From Rhodococcoides kyotonense (GTDB lineage Bacteria > Actinomycetota > Actinomycetes > Mycobacteriales > Mycobacteriaceae): a stretch of 64,000 bases of DNA. Positions 15,992-24,937 of the stretch are shown here, piece by piece. The DNA is taken from NCBI RefSeq assembly GCF_900188125.1, contig NZ_FZOW01000010.1:186001-250000 (forward strand), read 5' to 3'. Position 1 is the stretch's first letter. The number at the start of each line of letters is the position of its first letter. The position numbers and the translations under genes were made by a program. Below the pieces are notes generated by a model. The model did no database searches. It was not told the DNA's origin and saw nothing but the letters and a program-made list of their open reading frames with translations.

Positions 15992-17296
15992 GTGGACACG
16001 TACGAGGTCGTCATCGTCGGATCGGGATTCGGAGCACTGGCCGCCGCCAAGACTCTGGGCAAGGCGGGCGTGCGGTTCTCCCTCGTCTCCAGCACAACCG
16101 AACATCTCTTCCAGCCGTTGCTCTATCAGGCCGCGACGGGAATGCTGTCGACCGGCGAGATCGCTCCGCCGATCAGGCGCATCCTCGCCGAATACGAGTC
16201 GGCCGACGTTCGTCTCGGACGCGTCGTCGACATCGACACCGACAAGCACCAGGTCACCTACACCGCAGCAGGCGCGACGCACACCATCGGATTCGGAAAG
16301 CTCATCGTCGCAACGGGCGCTACGCAGGCGTACTTCGGCCGCGACGAGTTCAAGGACCGCACCTTCGCGCTCAAGACCGTCGACGATGCCATCGCGCTAC
16401 GCGAGCAGATCCTGAGCTGCTACGAGAACGCCCATCTGGCGTCGGATCCTGCGGTCGAGAAGGATCTGCTCAGCTTCGTGGTCGTCGGTGCAGGCGCGAC
16501 CGGCGTCGAACTTGCCGGGCAGATCCGCGACCTCGCGCACAGGTACTTCGCCGGCTCGTTCCCCGACATCTCCCCCGACGACGTCACCGTCACGCTGGTC
16601 GACGGCGTCAAGGACGTTCTCCCGGCCTTCGGCGGCAAGCTCAGCGCCTATGCACGCACGAAGCTCGAGAAGTCGGGAGTCGATGTCGTCACCGGAGCGA
16701 TGGTCACCGACATCGCCGACGACGTGGTCACCATCCAGGACGTCGACACCAAGACGTCACGGACCATCGCTGCGAAGACAGTGATCTGGTCCGCAGGCGT
16801 GCAGGCCAGCGGCCTCGCCGCCACTGTCGCCGAACGCACCGGCTGCGACACCGACAGGGCAGGGCGACTCCTCGTGCACGACGACCTGACCGTCGGAACG
16901 TCGAAGGACGTCTACGCCATCGGCGACGTCACGTCGCTGAACGGTCTTCCCGGCCAGTCGCCCGTTGCGATGCAGCAGGGACGCCACGTCGCGAAGATGA
17001 TCACCGGCAAGGTGAAGGCGGGCACCGCGTTCTCGTACGTCGACAAGGGAAGCATGTCGATCGTCGGCCGATTCAGTGCTGTTGCACGGCTTTTCGGCAA
17101 GGTCGACATGTCCGGTCCGATCGCGTGGGTCATGTGGCTCGCGGTGCACCTGATGTACATGGTCGGGTTCAGGAACCGGTACGTCGCGGTGGTGTCGTGG
17201 TTGAGCTCGTACATCGGCGACCGCCGCCCGCACTTCCAGTACACGGACAAGTGGGAAGAGGCCGAGGTGCCGGAAGAAGAACGTGCTGCGGCCTGA
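15992..17296 (+). CDS. ndh: Type II NADH dehydrogenase (NDH-2)
   Basis: 434 residues from GTG at 15992. The FAD-binding motif is VIVGSGFGALAAAKTL near residue 6, the NADH-binding motif VVVGAGATGVELAG near 165 and the second FAD motif DVYAIGDV near 305. The C-terminal region has two hydrophobic helices (AWVMWLAVHLMYMVGF) that anchor the protein to the membrane. The enzyme passes electrons from NADH to menaquinone without pumping protons. The earlier in-frame ATG at 15878 would overlap the operator and the LysR start, so it was rejected. Confidence 0.93.
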   Translation: MDTYEVVIVGSGFGALAAAKTLGKAGVRFSLVSSTTEHLFQPLLYQAATGMLSTGEIAPPIRRILAEYESADVRLGRVVDIDTDKHQVTYTAAGATHTIGFGKLIVATGATQAYFGRDEFKDRTFALKTVDDAIALREQILSCYENAHLASDPAVEKDLLSFVVVGAGATGVELAGQIRDLAHRYFAGSFPDISPDDVTVTLVDGVKDVLPAFGGKLSAYARTKLEKSGVDVVTGAMVTDIADDVVTIQDVDTKTSRTIAAKTVIWSAGVQASGLAATVAERTGCDTDRAGRLLVHDDLTVGTSKDVYAIGDVTSLNGLPGQSPVAMQQGRHVAKMITGKVKAGTAFSYVDKGSMSIVGRFSAVARLFGKVDMSGPIAWVMWLAVHLMYMVGFRNRYVAVVSWLSSYIGDRRPHFQYTDKWEEAEVPEEERAAA

Positions 17297-17303
17297 CCGA
17301 TCG

Positions 17304-17681
17304 TCATTCCATGACGTAGAGGACATTTCCGTCGGGGTCCGAGAACTCGAACATCGGCGGAAGGCCTTCCCACAGAAGTAGTTCGCTCACCTTCACGCCG
17401 TTGTCGGTGAGGTGTGCGTGCAGGGCAGCGGCATCGGGCGTCGTCAAACGCACTCCGGTGTCGCGCCCGGCTTCGAAGCTCGGATAGCCGGGAATCAGCG
17501 CGATCGACGCGTCCGCCGAGCTCATCTGGACCCATCGCGTCCCAAGCTCGTCGATGAAACCGTCGACCGTCGTCTCGAATCCCAGTGTCGTGCTGTAGAA
17601 CTCGATGGATGCGTCTTGGTCTGTCACTGGAATGGCGATCGTTCGGACGCCTGTGATCCAGGTCGGCGTTGTATCGGTCAT
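17304..17681 (-). CDS. VOC (glyoxalase/bleomycin resistance) family protein
   Basis: 125 residues with the two beta-alpha-beta-beta-beta modules of the VOC fold (ITGVRTIAIPVTD and the C-terminal FEFSDPDGNVLYV). The C-terminal SDPDGN motif is typical. Metal ligands are not complete by eye, so it may be a binding protein or an enzyme. Convergent with ndh, with 7 bp between the stops. Confidence 0.87.
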   Translation of the reverse strand: MTDTTPTWITGVRTIAIPVTDQDASIEFYSTTLGFETTVDGFIDELGTRWVQMSSADASIALIPGYPSFEAGRDTGVRLTTPDAAALHAHLTDNGVKVSELLLWEGLPPMFEFSDPDGNVLYVME

Positions 17682-17735
17682 CGTTCCTCCTCTGTAGGGG
17701 TTCGTGACCGTATCGACCCTAGGGTCGACCGAAAC

Positions 17736-19133
17736 TCATCGGTCGTCGAACAGGACGCCCGGATTGAGGATGCGATTCGGGTCCCAGGCGCTCTTCAACG
17801 CGTCCATGGCTCGTACCTGGACGTCGCCTCGCTGACGATTCAGCCATCGCGTCTTGACTCGCCCGATGCCGTGCTCGGCACTGACGGTTCCACCTGCCGA
17901 CAGCACGTGCTCCAGAACGGCGTCCTCGAGCGCCTCGGCCACCGGCTCGGGGAACGTTCCCTCCGCGGGGAGGATGTTCACGTGAATGTTGCTCTCCGCG
18001 AAGTGGCCGAACAACACGGGAATTGCGCTCGGCTCGACTGCGTGCACGACCGACGACAGAGACTCCACGAATGCACGAAACTCTGCCGCGGGTACCCCGA
18101 CATCCAGCTTGACGGGAATCCCTGCAGCGCTGATGGATTCGGTGATGCGTTCGCGGAAGGACCACAGCGTTCGACGGTCCGCCGCCGACGCGGCTACGGC
18201 GATACGGTTCTCGCTCAGCCCTGACGCCGACAGGGATTCGATCACGGGCTCCGCGACGTCGACAAGACTGCCGCCGCCGACGTGCGAGTCTCCGAGTTCG
18301 GCGAACACCCAGAAACCATCCGAGGGTAGGGGCGGCGTCGTGTCGAGTTGCGCCGCAGCACGTTCGACGGCGCTCCCCTCGGCCCACTCCAGTGCGTCGA
18401 GGCCGGGCAGAGACAGCAACGTCGTCAGCGCATCGGTGGCTGCCTGCGCGTCGGTGAAGGACATCGCGAGAACCACTCGATCACTGTGTGGTGCAACCAA
18501 TTTCCACGTGACGTCGGTGATGACGGCGAGTGTGCCCTCGGATCCGACGACGAGGTCCGTCAGGTCGTATCCGGTGTTGTCCTTCCGCAGGGCCGAGCGG
18601 CGATCGATGACGTCACCGTGTGCGAGGACGGCGCGAACCCCGGAGATGCGGTCGCGCGCAGTTCCGTACCGCAACACCCGTGCGCCACCGGCATTCGTCG
18701 CCGCCACGCCTCCGACCGTCGCCGATGCGCCCGACGCCAGCGCCAGGCCCGCAGTCATGCCGTTCTCCTGCGCGAGTCGTTCCAAGTCGTGCAACGTCAC
18801 GCCTGCGCCGACGGTCACCGATCCGTTCTCGCGCACGGGTCCCGTCGCCGTCAACGCCTCGGTGCTCAGCACGATGCTTCCCGAGGGCGGTACCGCACCT
18901 CCGACGAGTCCGGTGTTGCCTCCCTGCGCGACGACGGCAACCCGATGTTCGGTGCAGGCGGCCAGAATTGCGGCGACCTGCTCGACCGTCCGTGGTCGTG
19001 CGACCGCTCGTGGTGACCCTGTCCACCGGCCCGTCCAATCCGTCGAATATCGGGCCATGGCATCGACGTCGCGCAGGATCCGGCCGGGCGCAGCGGCATC
19101 GAGGGCGGCGTCGAACTCGGAGTCGAAGTCCAT
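17736..19133 (-). CDS. FAD-linked oxidase, GlcD / D-2-hydroxyglutarate dehydrogenase-like
   Basis: 465 residues. The FAD-binding PCMH domain contains VVAQGGNTGLVGG and GASATVGGVAATNAGG. The C-terminal FAD-oxidase domain has the metal and substrate motifs FGHFAESNIHVNI and AEHGIG. The family oxidises D-2-hydroxy acids such as lactate, glycolate or 2-hydroxyglutarate. Its ATG overlaps the sigma-factor stop codon (TGATG), so it is translated after the sigma gene in a three-gene operon. That link is unusual for a catabolic enzyme and suggests it is an output of the sigma switch. Confidence 0.9.
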   Translation of the reverse strand: MDFDSEFDAALDAAAPGRILRDVDAMARYSTDWTGRWTGSPRAVARPRTVEQVAAILAACTEHRVAVVAQGGNTGLVGGAVPPSGSIVLSTEALTATGPVRENGSVTVGAGVTLHDLERLAQENGMTAGLALASGASATVGGVAATNAGGARVLRYGTARDRISGVRAVLAHGDVIDRRSALRKDNTGYDLTDLVVGSEGTLAVITDVTWKLVAPHSDRVVLAMSFTDAQAATDALTTLLSLPGLDALEWAEGSAVERAAAQLDTTPPLPSDGFWVFAELGDSHVGGGSLVDVAEPVIESLSASGLSENRIAVAASAADRRTLWSFRERITESISAAGIPVKLDVGVPAAEFRAFVESLSSVVHAVEPSAIPVLFGHFAESNIHVNILPAEGTFPEPVAEALEDAVLEHVLSAGGTVSAEHGIGRVKTRWLNRQRGDVQVRAMDALKSAWDPNRILNPGVLFDDR

Positions 19134-20389
19134 CAGGCCAGGCTATCGGGAGAATCGCCCGAGGACAGGGCGTCGAGCCTGCGGTGCAGGAAGCGGCGGG
19201 TGTGCGCGTCGGGCGTCAACGAGATCGCCTTGGCGTATGCCGCTGCGGCCTCGTCGACGCGGCCGAGTCGATGGAGAAGATTCGCGCGAGCTGCCCACGC
19301 GGGCTGAAAGGGTCGGTCCGTGCCGATCTCGTCGAGGATGTCCAAACCAGCTGCTGCACCGTCGATTTCGGACATCACGACGGCACGCGCCACCGATCCG
19401 CCGAGCGTCGGCGCGATCGTCTGCAGTGCAGTGTGCAGCGACGCCAGGTGCTGCCAGTCCGTGATTCCGGTGCGTCGTCGGGCGCAGTGGACGGCATCGA
19501 TGGCCGCTTCGAGCTGAAACCGGCCAAGGGGTGATCCCCGCGTCGCCGACGCGTGTGCTGCGCGGAGATGGTCCTCCCCGCGCGTCAGGAGTTCCGAGTT
19601 CCACCGCGTTGTGTCCTGCTGGTGCAGAGGAACGAGGGCATCGTCGACGTAGCGCGCGGGTTGCCTGCCGACGGACAGGCAGATCAGCGCGGCGAGTCCG
19701 TGTGCCTCGGCGTTGTCGGGGAGCAGCGCGCACAGCGTTTCGGCGAGATGCAGCGCTTCGCCGGTGAGCCCGTCGCGCATCTCTGTTCCCGTGCTGTGCC
19801 AGTCGATCGCGAATGCGCCGTAGACGGCGGTCATGACGGCATCGAGTCGGCCGGGCAGTGCCGAGCGGTCGGGCAATTCGAACGAGATGTGTCCGTCGCG
19901 GATACGTTTCTTGGCCCGTCCGAGTCGGGCCGCGAGGGTCGACGACGGGAGCGCGAACGCCTGTGCGATCTGCTTCGCCGTGCACCCGAGAACGACGTCC
20001 AACATCAGGGGTGTGTGCACTGCCTGGTCGATCGCGGGGTGCGCACACACCAGCATCAACCGAAGTCGCTCGTCGGGAACGGCATCCGGATCGACGTCGT
20101 CGAAGTAGGTGGGTGCGTGGACTGCCGGATCGAGCGGTACGCCTGTCCGGTGTGCCGCCGACTTCCAGCCGTCGCGCTGCCGATTGCGAGCCGCGGTGAG
20201 CAGCCAGCCGTCGGGATTGGCGGGAACTCCGTCGCGAGGCCACGTCGTCAGTGCTCGTTCGAACGCGTCGGCCAGGGCATCTTCCGAGCCGGTGATGTCG
20301 CCGCTCGCCGCGGCGAGGATCGCGAGAAGCCGCCCGTACGACGTGCGGGCGGCGGTCTCGGCCGGCGAGGTGGGGTCGCTCAGGTCCAT
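19133..20389 (-). CDS. ECF42-type RNA polymerase sigma factor with C-terminal TPR-like extension
   Basis: 418 residues. Region 2 (about 10-75, with PDGWLLTAARNRQRDGWK) and region 4 (about 125-170, with AFALPSSTLAARLGRAKKRI) are those of ECF sigma factors. Some 240 further residues form paired helices like tetratricopeptide repeats (WAARANLLHRLGRVDEAAAA). The ECF42 group has this layout, lacks an anti-sigma factor and is linked to DGPF proteins, as here. The extension is known in this group to control activity. The gene overlaps the upstream DGPF gene by 10 bp. Confidence 0.92.
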   Translation of the reverse strand: MDLSDPTSPAETAARTSYGRLLAILAAASGDITGSEDALADAFERALTTWPRDGVPANPDGWLLTAARNRQRDGWKSAAHRTGVPLDPAVHAPTYFDDVDPDAVPDERLRLMLVCAHPAIDQAVHTPLMLDVVLGCTAKQIAQAFALPSSTLAARLGRAKKRIRDGHISFELPDRSALPGRLDAVMTAVYGAFAIDWHSTGTEMRDGLTGEALHLAETLCALLPDNAEAHGLAALICLSVGRQPARYVDDALVPLHQQDTTRWNSELLTRGEDHLRAAHASATRGSPLGRFQLEAAIDAVHCARRRTGITDWQHLASLHTALQTIAPTLGGSVARAVVMSEIDGAAAGLDILDEIGTDRPFQPAWAARANLLHRLGRVDEAAAAYAKAISLTPDAHTRRFLHRRLDALSSGDSPDSLA

Positions 20390-20748
20390 GACCCGTCGAC
20401 GAACGACGTCGCGACGGGACGAACCTCGACGACGCCGTACTGGGTGCCTGGGCATCGTTCGGCCCACATCATCGCCGAGTCGAGATCGGGGACGTCGACG
20501 ATGAACACACCGCCGAGCGCCTCCTTCGTGTCGGCGAACGGGCCGTCTTGAATCTGCAGATCGCCGTTGCGCCTCGTCACGGTCGTGGTCACGGAGTTCG
20601 TGGCAAGGACCTCCGCCGCGACGAGAACGCCTGCTGCCTGCAGCGCCTTTCCGTAGTCGCCGAATGCTTGCTGCATCTGAGCGATTGCTTCCTCGGGGAT
20701 CTCACCGGCAGCGGGCTCGGCATTGTTGAGAAGAAGTGCGTAACGCAT
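20380..20748 (-). CDS. DGPF-domain (YCII-related) protein
   Basis: 122 residues from ATG at 20748. The sequence has the family marker DGPFADTKEALGGVF near residues 70-85 and the C-terminal EVRPV strand. The ferredoxin-like YCII fold often occurs next to ECF42 sigma factors. Its biochemical role is not known. It is the first gene of the operon with the sigma factor and the FAD oxidase. Confidence 0.9.
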   Translation of the reverse strand: MRYALLLNNAEPAAGEIPEEAIAQMQQAFGDYGKALQAAGVLVAAEVLATNSVTTTVTRRNGDLQIQDGPFADTKEALGGVFIVDVPDLDSAMMWAERCPGTQYGVVEVRPVATSFVDGSWT

Positions 20749-20789
20749 CGTGTGCTCCTGATCGCCAGAGAATGGTCGGACACAGTGAT

Positions 20790-20816
20790 GACGATCGACC
20801 GACGTCGAGATCGACA
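20790..20816 (-). promoter_or_regulatory. Candidate ECF42 autoregulated promoter
   Basis: On the minus strand TGTCGA (20816-20811), a 17 bp spacer, then CGTC (20793-20790), about 40 bp before the DGPF start. This matches the TGTCGA / CG(A/T)C pattern reported for ECF42 promoters. Confidence 0.55.
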
Positions 20817-20972
20817 CGTCCGAGTATCTCGCTGGGCGCGCCGCGACTCCCCGATACCACGCGTTTCGGTCGCAAAGACGGATCAGGCTTCGGAAATCAG
20901 TCCTAAAGTCGGTTTGTTGCCTTATTGTGATCTTGATGTATGTTTTCCAGCCGTTCTGAAAGGTGAGCTCGG

Positions 20973-22193
20973 ATGCCGACGACGAGCACAGCGGAGACGG
21001 TCACCCTGGGAGGGCGGCCGGCGTCGCACTGCCTGCGCAGCACACGCGATGCGACGCTCACGGTAGTCGAGCGCATTCTCGCCAGCACCGATTGCCGGGA
21101 GCTGACCGACGAGACGGGTCGCGGCGAGGTGGCCCAGATCGCTGCGCTGTGCGTCGAGCTCGCGGCCGATGTCCTGGACAGCGGGACACAGCCGTCGTCG
21201 ATCGATCTGTCCCGTCTGAGGGAATCGGCCGGCAGGTGGGCGCGCGCAGGCATGCCGATCGCCCCGATCCTGCACGCGTTCCACGCAGGCTTCTCCGCGG
21301 GACTGCGCCTGGTCGCCGACACCGCAGGCCCCGGCGAACACGCCGCGCTCGTCGACGGCGCAGTGTTGATGTTCGGGCTTCTCGACGTCGTGTCCGAGGC
21401 TGTGACGTCGTCCTATCTGGACGAGTACAAAGCCGCGGCGTCGTTGATGGGCGACGTCGGGCATTCGCTGACTACCGCACTGCTGGCCGGTGATCCCAGG
21501 GCGCACCGTATCGCCGAGCGATCCGGGATCGAGCTGGCTGCGTCGTACGAGGTCGTTGCGCTGCATTTCTCGGTGCACCCCGACGAATCGGGGTCACCCG
21601 CCGAGCGGGACATCGCCGCAGGCATGAAGCAGCGCAGAATCCACGCCGCCATCGCCGACGCCGTCTCGCCGTCGCATCCACTGGCGGTGCTCAGCCCGTC
21701 GGGCGGTACGGTCCTCGTTCCCGACACGGCGCCGAACACGGTCGAGGCGATCGTGGACGGGATGAGTGCGGCAGGCGGAGTTCCGATCCATGCAGCCTCG
21801 GTGACGGCGGTACCGTCGCGCATTCCGGAGGAGGCAGAGAACGCTTACGAGCTCTTGAGGCTCGTACACAGACTCGAGTACCGGCCCGGTGTGCACCGAA
21901 TCGCCGACCTCGCACTGGAATTCCAGATCGCTCGGCCCGGGGTCGGGCGGCGGCACCTGCAGAAGATCCTCGATCCTCTACGGCTCGTGCCCGATCTGCT
22001 TCCGACGCTACGCGCTTTCGTCGAGACGGAAGCCAATCGTAAGAAGGCGGCCAAACAGCTTGTGGTGCATCCCAATACCGTCGACTACCGGCTCAAGAGG
22101 ATCGAGCAGATCACGGGGATCGACCCGATGAAGTCCTCGGGACTGAGGTCGCTGCATGCCGCTCTCGTCGCCGACTCGCTGGACGCTCGATGA
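20973..22193 (+). CDS. PucR/CdaR-type transcriptional regulator
   Basis: 406 residues. The C-terminal helix-turn-helix (NRKKAAKQLVVHPNTVDYRL, about 350-370, then KRIEQITGID) is the PucR-type domain. The N-terminal 150 residues are helical and resemble the RsbRD/RsbT co-antagonist-like sensor domain. The middle part is the GGDEF-like fold of this family without catalytic motifs. ATG is preceded by GGTGAG. The 3' end overlaps the EAL gene by ATGA. The targets are unknown. Confidence 0.88.
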   Translation: MPTTSTAETVTLGGRPASHCLRSTRDATLTVVERILASTDCRELTDETGRGEVAQIAALCVELAADVLDSGTQPSSIDLSRLRESAGRWARAGMPIAPILHAFHAGFSAGLRLVADTAGPGEHAALVDGAVLMFGLLDVVSEAVTSSYLDEYKAAASLMGDVGHSLTTALLAGDPRAHRIAERSGIELAASYEVVALHFSVHPDESGSPAERDIAAGMKQRRIHAAIADAVSPSHPLAVLSPSGGTVLVPDTAPNTVEAIVDGMSAAGGVPIHAASVTAVPSRIPEEAENAYELLRLVHRLEYRPGVHRIADLALEFQIARPGVGRRHLQKILDPLRLVPDLLPTLRAFVETEANRKKAAKQLVVHPNTVDYRLKRIEQITGIDPMKSSGLRSLHAALVADSLDAR

Positions 22194-22927
22194 CCGTCAC
22201 ATCGATGTCCGCGCGCGCAGCGCTCGTCGCGATCGATTCGATGATTCCGTCCTTCCAGCCCGTGGTCTCGCTCGACACCGGTGTCGTCGTCGGAGTCGAG
22301 GCACTCGCTCGGTGGCCAACGGTGGCGGGCGTCGACCCTGCCGAGGTGTTCGCGCTCGCACGCCGCCGCGGAGTCGTCGCCGACATCGATTTCGCCTGCC
22401 GCGCAGCAGCAGTCAAGGAGGCGCGGACGTGCCTGCTCGGACGTGACCTGACGCTGTTCCTCAATTTCGAACCATCGGGCATCGGCGATCCAGCACGCAC
22501 CGAGGCGCACCTCGACGCTCTCGGCGACGACTTGCACGTCGTCCTCGAAATCACCGAACGCGGGCTGGACTCCGAACCCAGCGGATTGCGCGCCATGGTC
22601 CGTGCAGCGCGGCGCCGTGGGATCACCATCGCGCTCGACGACGTCGGTTCGAACTGGAGCACGTTGGATGCGCTGCGCGTCGTCGAACCCGACATCGTCA
22701 AACTCGACGCACGTGTCCTTCGAAACCCCAGGACCATGAGGTCACGCCGAGTGCTGCGCACCGTCCGGAATTTCGTCGACGCGACAGGTGCAGTCGTCAT
22801 CGCGGAGGGTATCGAATTCGAATACGACCGCAACCGCGCAGTCGAGCTCGGGGCCACTCTGGGTCAAGGGTGGTATTTCGGTGCCGCAGCTGCGATTTCG
22901 TCGATTCCCCTGGCGGGTGACCGTTGA
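22190..22927 (+). CDS. EAL-domain protein (probable c-di-GMP phosphodiesterase)
   Basis: 245 residues, a stand-alone EAL domain. Catalytic landmarks are present: EAL in GVEALARW, Asn in FLNFEP, Glu in LEITERG, the DD pair in ALDDVGSNWS and Lys in IVKLDARV. EGIEFEYD and LGQGWYFG follow. Most metal ligands therefore appear retained, so hydrolysis of c-di-GMP is likely but unproven. It lacks GGDEF or sensory domains and is coupled to the PucR-type regulator, which may provide the input. Confidence 0.87.
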   Translation: MTVTSMSARAALVAIDSMIPSFQPVVSLDTGVVVGVEALARWPTVAGVDPAEVFALARRRGVVADIDFACRAAAVKEARTCLLGRDLTLFLNFEPSGIGDPARTEAHLDALGDDLHVVLEITERGLDSEPSGLRAMVRAARRRGITIALDDVGSNWSTLDALRVVEPDIVKLDARVLRNPRTMRSRRVLRTVRNFVDATGAVVIAEGIEFEYDRNRAVELGATLGQGWYFGAAAAISSIPLAGDR

Positions 22928-22999
22928 CACCGACGTAGTCGGTCCACTCCGATCCACCGCCCCCTGCATGACGTGTCGTGGAAGTACTAGGTTGGACCG

Positions 23000-24112
23000 A
23001 TGCGAATTCTCGTGACCGCATGCGGCGGTGAAGGCCATCTCGGGCCCCTGCTTCCCTTCGTCTCGGCTGCTCGCGACCGCGGCGACGACGTTCTGCTCGT
23101 GGTGCCCCCTGCACAGGAAGACACCGCTCGTGCGACCGGTTGTCGATACGAGACAACGGGATCTCCGGACAAGGAACTGAAGAGCCGAATCCATCGGGAC
23201 CTGCAATCCGGCGATCGGGAGGTCAGGGTTCGTGCGGCGGAAGTGGAGCTCTTCGGACGGCTCCTCACCGACGCGGCACTACCGACGATGCACTCGGCAG
23301 CAGAGACCTTCCGCCCCGACCTCGTCCTCCGAGAGCCCTGCGACTACGCGTCGGCGATCGTGGCGCACCGGATGGACATCCCCGTCACGACGGTCGGAAT
23401 CTCACCGGGCCGCGCCGATATCTCCGGTCTGAAGCTCGCATCGGAAGTGATCGAACCGATCCAGCCCGGGACGCGTAAGTACGTCGAAGCTGCGCCGTAT
23501 CTCACACGGTTCCCGATCGACGACGCGACGGGCTACCCGGACACACGGCGGTACGGGTTCCGTGTGGCGTGTGATCGGTCGACGAGCACGTCGACACCCG
23601 TCGTGTGGCTGACTTTCGGCACGGTGAACACCGCGTTCGAGCAGATCGAAGGCACGTGGACCGCAGCGCTGGAGGCGCTCGGCTCCCTCGACGTGCAGGT
23701 CGTCGCCAGTGTCGGTCGCGGCGGACGACGTTACCCGGCGCCACCGAACGTCGAGGTCGTCGACTGGGTCGAGGCGTCGGACATTCTCGGTCGCGCGAGC
23801 GCGGTGGTGTGCCACGGCGGATCCGGCACGACGCTGTCCGCTCTCGCGGCTGGCGTCCCGGTCGTCACGGTGCCGATGCTCGCGGATCAGCCGGCGAACG
23901 CGTCGATGGTCGAAAGCCTCGGCGCAGGCATCACGGTCGCACCGAAGGCGGGCACCAAGATTCAAGGGCTGACGTCGGACGACGTGCCACGGCTACGTGC
24001 GGCGGTCGAGGACGTGCTGGAGGATCGCCGGTATCGCACTGCAGCCAAGCGTGTCGCGGACCTCTACGCCACGTTGCCGACCGTCGCGGAGGCGCTCGAC
24101 TCGGTGGGCTGA
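23000..24112 (+). CDS. GT1-family glycosyltransferase (UGT/macrolide type)
   Basis: 370 residues, slightly shorter than usual. The N-terminal acceptor domain starts with ILVTACGGEGHLGP. The C-terminal donor domain contains VEASDILGRASAVVCHGGSGTT and the ending PMLADQPANA, the nucleotide-sugar signature. The catalytic His is probably that in GGEGH. TACTAG lies 9 nt before the ATG and may be a -10 box. The acceptor could be a lipid or a secondary metabolite. The 3' end overlaps the convergent DUF998 gene by 49 bp. Confidence 0.88.
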   Translation: MRILVTACGGEGHLGPLLPFVSAARDRGDDVLLVVPPAQEDTARATGCRYETTGSPDKELKSRIHRDLQSGDREVRVRAAEVELFGRLLTDAALPTMHSAAETFRPDLVLREPCDYASAIVAHRMDIPVTTVGISPGRADISGLKLASEVIEPIQPGTRKYVEAAPYLTRFPIDDATGYPDTRRYGFRVACDRSTSTSTPVVWLTFGTVNTAFEQIEGTWTAALEALGSLDVQVVASVGRGGRRYPAPPNVEVVDWVEASDILGRASAVVCHGGSGTTLSALAAGVPVVTVPMLADQPANASMVESLGAGITVAPKAGTKIQGLTSDDVPRLRAAVEDVLEDRRYRTAAKRVADLYATLPTVAEALDSVG

Positions 24113-24726
24113 ACCAGAGTTGCGCGTCGGATCCAGCGCCGAGGGTCGCGGGCGAACGAGAAGTCGAATCGTGCCAGCACCGTGCGCCTGGCCAACGCGA
24201 CGAGGACAGCGGTGCCGGTCACGGCCATCCACGTCGGCATCGGATAGAGCGCGAGGCGTTCACCCAGCCCGAAGTGCAGTGTCTGCGCGACCATGAGGAC
24301 TGCTCCCACCACGCCCACCGCCGCACACAGCGCGGACCAGATCGCGACGAGCCGTCGCTCGTGCCACAGGTGCCAGGCGATCAGGACGAGTACGACGTGT
24401 CGAGCGATGAAACCAGGCAGGACTGCACTCCAGTGCACGATCGTGCCGTCGTTGGCCGGAAACAGACCGGTCGCTGCGGTACTGACGGCGATGACGACGG
24501 CGAGCGAGAGAATCCACTTCTTCTCACGGCCACTGCGAATGTGTCTATGCAGGAAGATCGCACCGACCAGCGTCAGAGCGCCCAGCACGATGAACGACGA
24601 GTTCATGACGTCGTGCATCGGTGAGCAGGATTCGACGTCACACGTGGTGACACCGAGCGAACTGATGGAATCGCGGGCGAAGCTGTACGGCGTTTTCCAT
24701 GCAGTGGCCGTGAACACTTCTGCCAA
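24064..24726 (-). CDS. DUF998 family membrane protein (true start uncertain)
   Basis: At least 220 residues with six or so membrane segments and the family motif YSFARDSISSLGVT near the N-terminus. The first usable start codon is TTG at 24726. However, the frame continues upstream and encodes the rest of an evident first membrane helix (AAGTAWILSFAYLL), back to a TGA near 24880. No ATG, GTG or TTG lies in that stretch. Either initiation uses a rare codon (CTG at 24777 or 24768, or ATC at 24804, with AGGGAG before it) or the sequence contains an error. The function is unknown. Confidence 0.75.
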   Translation of the reverse strand: MAEVFTATAWKTPYSFARDSISSLGVTTCDVESCSPMHDVMNSSFIVLGALTLVGAIFLHRHIRSGREKKWILSLAVVIAVSTAATGLFPANDGTIVHWSAVLPGFIARHVVLVLIAWHLWHERRLVAIWSALCAAVGVVGAVLMVAQTLHFGLGERLALYPMPTWMAVTGTAVLVALARRTVLARFDFSFARDPRRWIRRATLVQPTESSASATVGNVA

Positions 24727-24857
24727 CAGATAGGCGAAAGAAAGTATCCAGGCCGTCCCGGCTGCCAGATGATGCAGGTTGTGGGTTCGGCGTTCTTGAC
24801 TGATGTGGAACTCCCTGTCGCGCGTCGTGCCCCGTTCGCGCCGAACGATACGTCGTC

Positions 24858-24900
24858 AACCTGAGAGCCTGCCCGAAATGCCCACTGCCGCTCTCAGGTT
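24858..24900. repeat. 10 bp perfect inverted repeat upstream of kdp
   Basis: AACCTGAGAG (24858-24867) and CTCTCAGGTT (24891-24900) with a 23 bp spacer. Could be an operator for a dimer or an RNA stem. Confidence 0.5.
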
Positions 24901-24937
24901 CGAACCAGAACCGAATGGTCGGTGCTTGCAGACGCGG

